Assembly (NCBI GenBank): GCA_016713405.1
Contig: JADJPF010000018.1
Location: forward strand, 1-36,297
Reading direction: 5' to 3'
DNA length: 36,297 nt
Origin: Blastocatellia bacterium
GTDB taxonomy: Bacteria; Acidobacteriota; Blastocatellia; Chloracidobacteriales; JADJPF01
Shown: positions 30,897 through 36,297 of the stretch, piece after piece
How the letters are laid out: the number at the start of each line of letters is the position of its first letter
How positions within the stretch are numbered: position 1 is the stretch's first letter
Made by a program: the position numbers and the translations under genes
The notes under the pieces: model-generated
Seen by the model: only the letters and a program-made list of their open reading frames with translations
Databases searched by the model: none
What the model was told of the DNA's origin: nothing

Positions 30897-32726
30897 ATGG
30901 ATGTTATGAGCAATGATTCATTAGTTTTGCCAAATCTAACAACTGAGTATCTCTATGATGCTGATAAAGTCTCAGAACGTTTTGTAGGCCGTTCAGAAGA
31001 GTTAGCTAAGCTTAACAACTGGTTAACACTATCTTTTGCTGGTCAAGGCAAACCTATCTTTATTATTGGAGATCCTGGAATTGGCAAAACAGAATTGGTT
31101 AATCAGTTTTTTGCAAAACTTCCAGAACAAGAACAAGTTGTTATTGATGGCAGGTATTTTGACGTAGGTAGTAGCGCACCTTATAAAATTTTTATTGATG
31201 GACTTTATAGAACTAAATCCTTACTAGAAAAACAATATCCAAATAATGCAGCCTTACAAGCTTTTGAAAATCACTTAAAAGAAATTACCAGTATTTCTTT
31301 TACTCTATCGTTAGATACTAATACTGAAGCGACTAAATATTATAATTTTGAACTGCTTGCTAAAAGTTATTTGTTGTTATCACAAATAATTCCTGTAGTG
31401 TTTTTTCTAGATGATCTTCAATGGGGAGATGAGTTAAGTTTAGAGTTTATTGCCTATTTAATCCGGTCAATGCAAAGCAAACCTTTCTTTTTAGTTTGCA
31501 CTATTAGAGAGTATGAACTTTCAATAGAAGGAAATCCTCTTCGTACCTGGCTAAGGCGAATGAGTAGATATAATGCTTATGAGCAAATAAAGTTACGTTC
31601 TCTTTCTGAAACCGATACAGAAAATTTAATTAATCGTATTTTCCCACAACATAATTTCCCAGAAAATGTTACTAGCAAACTGCACCAAGAAACTGGCGGT
31701 AATCCATATTACTTAATTGAAGTAGTTAAACAATTAATTGAAGATAAAAAAATTCGTTGGACTGGAAAGCTCTGGGAAGTAGATAATTTAAGTGAAGTTC
31801 AACTACCTACTTCATTGATAGATTTAATAGAACTTCAACTTTCTAGGCTTTCTAAAAATGTTTTAAGTATTTTTCAACAAGCCGCAGTAATTGGAGAGGA
31901 ATTTTCTTTTGATCTTCTTCAACAAACGACAGAAATTACAGAACAAGAACTTGTTTTAGCTATTGAAGAAGGTTTAAGACAATTTCTTATTCATGAAGAA
32001 CCTCCATCTATCTTAAATAATTCTGAAAAATATACATTTTGTTATAACACTACACGCAAAGTTTTATATGAAAAATCTTCTCTAAGGCAACGCAGAATAA
32101 TACATAATAAAACAGCTAAGATTTTAGAAAACACCAATGCTGTAGATCATAATGCTGGTAGTATTGCTTATCATTATTTGCAAGCAAATGAACTTGCTCA
32201 AGCTTTTCATTGGTCAGTAGAAGCAGCAGCAATGGCTTGTAATAAATTTGCTTTTGACAGAGCAAAAACCTTTTTTAGTTGGGCAAGCAAGGCTTTAGAA
32301 CTATTAAAAAATCAATCTCAAAACCCCTCTGCTGAATCACAAATAAAATATTTTTATATTTATGGACAGTTTTATACAGCAATGGCAGAGTATGAGACAG
32401 CTAGAGATTTGCTTAAAAAAGCTCAAACTATTTGCCAAGAAACTAAAACAACAATTAAAGAAGCTGAAGTATTAATCTCTTTAGGAAATTGCTTAAAAAA
32501 TGATTCTTTATTAAATGAAGCTTTAGAAAGTTATCAAGAAGCTTTACGTTTAGCAAAAGAAAACTTAAAACTTAAATGGCTAGCAGCATCAGCAATAGCT
32601 AATTGTGAAATAGAGTTAAATCACCCTGAAAACGCGCTCCCCTTACTAAAAACTGTATTAGATACACTTAAAGAATTAATTAAACAAACTACAGATACAG
32701 AAAAAGAATCATTAGAAAAGCTTTAG
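30897..32726 (+). CDS. STAND-type ATPase, N-terminal part (frame broken near 32719)
   Basis: This is the first 605 or so residues of a predicted ATPase. RFVGRSEELAKLNNWLTL leads into Walker A GDPGIGKT (58-65) and Walker B VVFFLDDLQWGDE (167-179), then TGGNPYYLIEVVKQL and a winged-helix-like part, as in AAA_16/STAND regulators. From about residue 440 the sequence becomes TPR-like helices (AEYETARDLLKKAQTI, ALESYQEALRLAKEN). The ATPase resembles that of the kinase-STAND-TPR protein at 16677-20705 but has no kinase domain. At 32716-32719 the frame ends as LEKL-stop; one more A would give LEKALADTKILVEEILEK and join the next part into one protein of 1266 residues. An in-frame ATG at 30906 is an alternative start; neither has a clear ribosome site. 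Confidence 0.87.
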   Translation: MDVMSNDSLVLPNLTTEYLYDADKVSERFVGRSEELAKLNNWLTLSFAGQGKPIFIIGDPGIGKTELVNQFFAKLPEQEQVVIDGRYFDVGSSAPYKIFIDGLYRTKSLLEKQYPNNAALQAFENHLKEITSISFTLSLDTNTEATKYYNFELLAKSYLLLSQIIPVVFFLDDLQWGDELSLEFIAYLIRSMQSKPFFLVCTIREYELSIEGNPLRTWLRRMSRYNAYEQIKLRSLSETDTENLINRIFPQHNFPENVTSKLHQETGGNPYYLIEVVKQLIEDKKIRWTGKLWEVDNLSEVQLPTSLIDLIELQLSRLSKNVLSIFQQAAVIGEEFSFDLLQQTTEITEQELVLAIEEGLRQFLIHEEPPSILNNSEKYTFCYNTTRKVLYEKSSLRQRRIIHNKTAKILENTNAVDHNAGSIAYHYLQANELAQAFHWSVEAAAMACNKFAFDRAKTFFSWASKALELLKNQSQNPSAESQIKYFYIYGQFYTAMAEYETARDLLKKAQTICQETKTTIKEAEVLISLGNCLKNDSLLNEALESYQEALRLAKENLKLKWLAASAIANCEIELNHPENALPLLKTVLDTLKELIKQTTDTEKESLEKL

Positions 32727-34696
32727 CTGATACTAAAATACTAGTAGAAGAAATACTAGAAAAAGTGTCTAAAAAACCTAATAATAAAAAAAGCATAGAA
32801 TTTCCTGCTATCCCTCTTAGTTACACATCTAACCAAAGCACAGAAAATACACAAAAAACTCAGTCCCCAGTTATTGAAATACTTGCGTCTCCATCAGAAA
32901 TCTTTAAGCAATGTGCGCTTCAATTTAAGCAACTACATAGTGCTTGTGAAATATTAAATAAGTTATTAAGAACACAATCTGATCCACCAAAAATTGCAGG
33001 TTTAATTTTTAGCCAACTAAAGCAAATTAAACTACAACTCCATACTTCTGATCCAGTAAAATTAACTAAGCAAATAACTATAGTAGAAAAACAATTACAA
33101 GAATATCAAAGCTGGTTACAAAGATTAAATGACAATCTTCCACCCTACACTATGCGCCAATATTTGGATCAAGGTGTGTTACTGCCTGAAGAAATGCTTC
33201 ATTTAGCTAGATTTATGATTGCCGTCCAGTCAAACTCAGCAGATGATAAAGGTAAAGTAGAATTACTATTAAGCCGAGCTTTAGAATTAGAAGTTGATCG
33301 TCAGCTAATTATTAGTAACTTATTTGCTTCAGAACTCACTAGTAGCGAGCTATTTTCTGAAGATCCAAATTTAAGTTTAATCAAAGGGCTACTTACTGAA
33401 CTGGAATCAGTAGATAACTACTATGAAATTATAGAGAGCAATTTACTTGCGCGTATAAAACAAGCCAAGCAAAATTTAGGCCATTCATTTTGGCATCCTC
33501 AAATATTGCCCGTAGTTATAGAGATTAACTTAAAATTAGATTTTAGAATTAAAGAGTTAATGGAAGAGGAGCAACGCGAATTAGGAATGATTTGTGACCA
33601 ACTTTTAAGAGCAGGAATTAAAGTAATCCCTCGTCGTGGTCAAGCAGGCTCCCTAGACATAGAAGCTGCTCGACGTATGGTTGAGCGAGCTAAAGACTTA
33701 CTTAATTATAATTACGAAAATAATAGATCTAACTTAATGGTTTTAGCAGAAATTAGCCGATTGCTAAGAGCGCATATAAAAGAGCAAAATCTACTTACAG
33801 CAGGAAATAATTCTCAAAGTATTTATGCTAGTGTTGATAAAGCTACTTTGCCATCAACAGCAAAACCTGTAACAGCAACCTTGTCATCTATACCTCCTAC
33901 AGCAACGCCAGCAAGTTTACCCCCTACAGCAAGACCTGTAACAAATTTACCCCCTATGGCAAAGCCTATAGTACCAGCAAATCTACCACCAACAGCAAAA
34001 CCTGTAACAAACCTACCTCCTATGGCAAAGCCTGTTTATCCTTCTCAACCCTCAGAATTGCCTATAGAAAGAAGATTATTTGTCTCAACTCCTGGTACTT
34101 CATTATCAGACGCTAACGTTCCAACCATTAGTGCTACAGGGAGGTTAATAGCAACAGCCGAACAGCAAAACTTTTTGCAAACATCTGCAATAGATCAAAA
34201 TCAAATTGAGATGAAGTTACAAAGCCGCTTAGCAGAGATTTGTATTTTGCTAGCAACAAAACTTAGGGATTTACCCGTTAAAGTTTTACAACTTAAACGC
34301 TCTCAGCTAACTGTAGCCTCTTGGGAAGTAGAAGCACTTCTTTCAAGCGATGATGAAGAAGCACAAGTGGAAAATAAAAAGCAAAATATGTTAATGCGTC
34401 GTGCTATTGCCTTGTTAGCTGAAATGCAGGAAGTAGGAGTTTCTTGCAGAGAATTATTTACTACAGGCAAAGTAAAAGAAGGGCAAGAAGCATTACTTGC
34501 AGCAAATTATTTTTTAGATCAAGCAAAACTAGTTGCTGCTGAGTTAGAAACCCAATCACACCGTGAACGTGATGCAAGCAACTATGCAAAAGCTCAAAAT
34601 TTAGCAGCCACCCGCCAAAAACTTGTTAGCACAAACCAACTATTATCTACCATTATTTCTTGGCTAAAACGAGATCAAAATAAGACTAATTTATAG
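32717..34696 (+). CDS. C-terminal part of the STAND ATPase protein: helical domain with proline-rich linker
   Basis: This frame is open from the break point and continues the helical repeats of the ATPase (ALADTKILVEEILEKVSKKP). A GTG at 32765 could serve formally as a start, but no ribosome site precedes it. About 645 residues follow: a Ser/Thr/Asn-rich patch, a long helical region (about 33-345 counted from GTG), a proline-rich linker made of PPTAKPV/LPPMAKPV units and a C-terminal helical domain with many charged residues (LAEICILLATKLRDL, QNLAATRQKLVST). I recognise no catalytic motif. It may be a scaffold or oligomerisation part of the upstream ATPase. If it is translated separately, it is a hypothetical coiled protein. 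Confidence 0.78.
   Translation, partial: KALADTKILVEEILEKVSKKPNNKKSIEFPAIPLSYTSNQSTENTQKTQSPVIEILASPSEIFKQCALQFKQLHSACEILNKLLRTQSDPPKIAGLIFSQLKQIKLQLHTSDPVKLTKQITIVEKQLQEYQSWLQRLNDNLPPYTMRQYLDQGVLLPEEMLHLARFMIAVQSNSADDKGKVELLLSRALELEVDRQLIISNLFASELTSSELFSEDPNLSLIKGLLTELESVDNYYEIIESNLLARIKQAKQNLGHSFWHPQILPVVIEINLKLDFRIKELMEEEQRELGMICDQLLRAGIKVIPRRGQAGSLDIEAARRMVERAKDLLNYNYENNRSNLMVLAEISRLLRAHIKEQNLLTAGNNSQSIYASVDKATLPSTAKPVTATLSSIPPTATPASLPPTARPVTNLPPMAKPIVPANLPPTAKPVTNLPPMAKPVYPSQPSELPIERRLFVSTPGTSLSDANVPTISATGRLIATAEQQNFLQTSAIDQNQIEMKLQSRLAEICILLATKLRDLPVKVLQLKRSQLTVASWEVEALLSSDDEEAQVENKKQNMLMRRAIALLAEMQEVGVSCRELFTTGKVKEGQEALLAANYFLDQAKLVAAELETQSHRERDASNYAKAQNLAATRQKLVSTNQLLSTIISWLKRDQNKTNL
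33848..34037 (+). repeat. Proline-rich degenerate repeats (PPTAKPV / LPPMAKPV)
   Basis: The region encodes repeated units PSTAKPV, PPTATP, PPTARPVTN, LPPMAKPI, PPTAKPVTN and LPPMAKPV. Two 16- to 18-residue blocks (PPTA(R/K)PVTNLPPMAKP) are near-identical, also at DNA level, which indicates recent internal duplication of a flexible linker. Confidence 0.8.
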
Positions 34697-34987
34697 GTTA
34701 TATTCCACAGAAAATTACTTAATCTATTTCCTTAGTAAAAACCACATTATTTTTAACAAAATTTTACACAAAAATTCTTACTTTTTTCTTACATTTTGTA
34801 CGATTTAAGAAAGTTTTTACGTCTTAAGATTAAAAGTTAAAATTTTTAATAATAACTTGATTCTAAAAAGATTAAGCATTATTATAGCTTCCATTCTAAT
34901 CGCTAGAAATAATATGTAATTGTCAGCCTTAGTCTATTATAAGTACAAGTAAATCAACCTAGGTTAATCAAAATAGGTTGAAATCTA
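34697..34987. other. 291-base AT-rich intergenic region
   Basis: Nothing coding is recognised. A promoter candidate lies at 34857-34885. No strong terminator hairpin was found after the upstream stop. Confidence 0.45.
34857..34885 (+). promoter_or_regulatory. Candidate sigma-70 promoter of the TPR gene
   Basis: TTGATT and TATTAT are separated by exactly 17 bases, about 100 bases upstream of the TPR gene start. Four or five of six positions match the consensus in each box. It is the best -35/-10 pair noticed in the window. Confidence 0.4.
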
Positions 34988-35830
34988 TTGCTTAGTAACA
35001 TCCCAAGCAAATTATTTTTACTTTTTGTCAAACTCGCAATGAAGCCAAAATACGTTATAACAACACTTTTGATACTAAATCTTTTGTTATTTGGAACTTT
35101 GTTTTATTACAAAGTAAAACAATCCCAAAATAGTAATTCTACTGGTTCACAAAAACAAGTTTTGGAATACATTGACAAAATAGCTAGCTCGCCCAATATG
35201 TTACGTAATACAGAAGCTAGATTGTCTATCTATTCTAACTATCAGCCTTATCAAATAAATACAGCTTTAGTTGAGAAAATTAAAAAAGAAACCAAAAAAC
35301 CTATTGTTGAAACCATAGTTTTAGACAATGAAACAAATGAAGACGACGATTTAACAGCAAGCCGAGGCGCAAACACTAAAAACTTAAAAAACAACTATCC
35401 AGAAGACTTAAAAGTAGCGATCCCAAGGCTTATGCTTGAAGACATATCCGCACCAACTTTAACCATAACACGCGGTGTTGCAGCCGTTTATATTTCACAA
35501 GGGGAATTTGATGCAGCAGTTGATAAACTAGAAAAAGAAGTTAAAAATAATCCAAATAATGCTTTGCTACTCAATGATTTAGCTACAGCCTATTTTACTA
35601 GGGGTGATTATACAGAACAGCCAAAAGATTATGTTTATGCACTTTCAACTATAGATGAAGCTCTTGCCATCAACCCAACAAACCCTGAAATGCCAATACT
35701 TTTTAACCGTGCTTTGATGTTTCAAAAGCTTTTTTTAGAGAGATTAGCACGAGAAGCATGGGAAAAATATCTGTCCTTAGAAACCAATCATGGTTGGCAA
35801 AAGGAGGCCAAAAACACCTTGATGTGTTAA
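34988..35830 (+). CDS. Membrane-anchored TPR protein, N-terminal part (frame broken near 35814)
   Basis: A TTG at 34988 opens the frame; the ATG at 35039 (MKPKYVITTLLILNLLLFG) is an attractive alternative that starts right before the single membrane helix. Neither has a strong ribosome site. After the helix comes NTEARLSIYSNYQPYQIN, a low-complexity acidic linker and TPR-like repeats (GVAAVYISQGEFDAAVDKLEKEVKNNPNNALLLNDLATAYFTRGDY, then ALSTIDEALAINPTNPEMPILFNRALMFQKL). The order of the (R)P.EARL...Y.PY motif and TPRs recalls acidobacterial TPR-CHAT proteins, whose caspase-like domain is at the far C-terminus; that part is outside the window, so this is inference. At the A-run 35810-35814 the frame ends as AKNTLMC; adding one A gives AKKHLDVLNAP and continues to the window end. 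Confidence 0.8.
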   Translation: MLSNIPSKLFLLFVKLAMKPKYVITTLLILNLLLFGTLFYYKVKQSQNSNSTGSQKQVLEYIDKIASSPNMLRNTEARLSIYSNYQPYQINTALVEKIKKETKKPIVETIVLDNETNEDDDLTASRGANTKNLKNNYPEDLKVAIPRLMLEDISAPTLTITRGVAAVYISQGEFDAAVDKLEKEVKNNPNNALLLNDLATAYFTRGDYTEQPKDYVYALSTIDEALAINPTNPEMPILFNRALMFQKLFLERLAREAWEKYLSLETNHGWQKEAKNTLMC

Positions 35831-36297
35831 ATGCACCTACTTTTGAGCAAATCTGGCAAGCAGAAAAAACTAAGCTAGCCAACGCTGTTATAAACAATGA
35901 TTTAGCTATAGCTAATCAAGTATTTGAAAAATATCCGCATCCTTCTCGAATGTATGTAATAGATGATTTACTTCCCGCTTGGGCAGATTTTTATTTAGCA
36001 GAAAAGTTTGTAGAAGCCCAGGAACAGCTTAAAATAGCTGAGTTTATAGGCAGCAAACTTGTTACTTTACAACAAGATAAGCTTGTCCAAGATATGGTTA
36101 GCGCGATAATTTCTTTGCCCAGCAATGCAACAGCCGACAAAAAGCGACATGACTTAGCCATAGCACATCAATTTTACGGCAAAGCAAAATATTTTCTTGA
36201 ACGTAGCGAAGTAGACAACGCCTTACTTAATCTTAACAATGCTGTAGATATTTTTAGCAAGATAAATGATATAGCTTCAGCCAGCCATATTTACCTC
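35815..36297 (+). CDS. TPR protein, continuation after frameshift (runs off the window)
   Basis: From the break point this frame is open to the last base, 161 codons. It starts HLDVLNAPTFEQIWQAEKTK, exactly what is expected after EAWEKYLSLETNHGWQKEAK in such TPR proteins (the usual W..EA..HL..L). Helical repeats follow: LLPAWADFYLAEKFVEAQEQ, AIAHQFYGKAKYFLERSEVD and NALLNLNNAVDIFSKINDIA. No start codon with a ribosome site is found at its beginning, so it is not a separate gene. The C-terminus and any effector domain are outside the window. Confidence 0.78.

Overview
The window is AT-rich (roughly one third GC by eye) bacterial chromosome. It most resembles a low-GC member of the Acidobacteriota, Blastocatellia-like. 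The reasons are two Ser/Thr kinases opening with the MTxExWKxVKxLFxEV-type leader common in acidobacterial kinases, an ECF sigma factor of the Planctomycetes/Acidobacteria TIGR02999 type, a carboxypeptidase-regulatory N-terminus of the Oar/TonB-receptor kind fused to a vWA protein, Uma2-type nucleases and a bacillithiol-system protein. This placement is inference. No rRNA, tRNA, CRISPR array, transposase or phage gene was seen.

Layout. 1-6629 (minus strand): a tight run reads Uma2 nuclease, 97-aa Cys-rich protein, HutH, inorganic pyrophosphatase, YtxJ and a DinB/DUF1572 protein cut by the window edge. Upstream lie a decayed tandem copy of the Uma2 gene, a 58-aa membrane protein, a thiolase and a 57-aa PLDc_N-like membrane protein. 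6851-11000 (plus): serine acetyltransferase, then a phosphate-binding-like/OmpA fusion paired with a PafA-like phosphatase. 11127-20705 (minus): a signalling block of kinase-STAND ATPase-TPR protein, DoxX, a Thg1-like 3'-5' polymerase, an ECF sigma factor and a membrane kinase with about 13 ankyrin repeats. 21246-25634: a degenerate Hpt protein, an HExxH protein translationally coupled to a secreted alpha/beta hydrolase, a GT1 glycosyltransferase and a 70-aa protein. 26028-29629 (plus): sucD, ndk and the vWA protein. 29697-30404 (minus): another Uma2. 30897-end (plus): a STAND-type ATPase with helical and proline-rich regions, then a membrane-anchored TPR protein cut by the window edge.

The most notable points are: (1) the sigma/kinase-ankyrin/Thg1-like/DoxX neighbourhood beside the kinase-STAND-TPR gene; (2) a pseudo-Hpt with Asp where the phospho-His should be; (3) three plus-strand genes (alpha/beta hydrolase, STAND ATPase, TPR protein) each broken by exactly one missing A in a short A-run, so each is probably one protein in reality; (4) the Oar-like/vWA chimera; (5) a recent Uma2 duplication with one copy decayed; (6) a 53-bp near-perfect palindrome and many AT-rich hairpins between transcription units.
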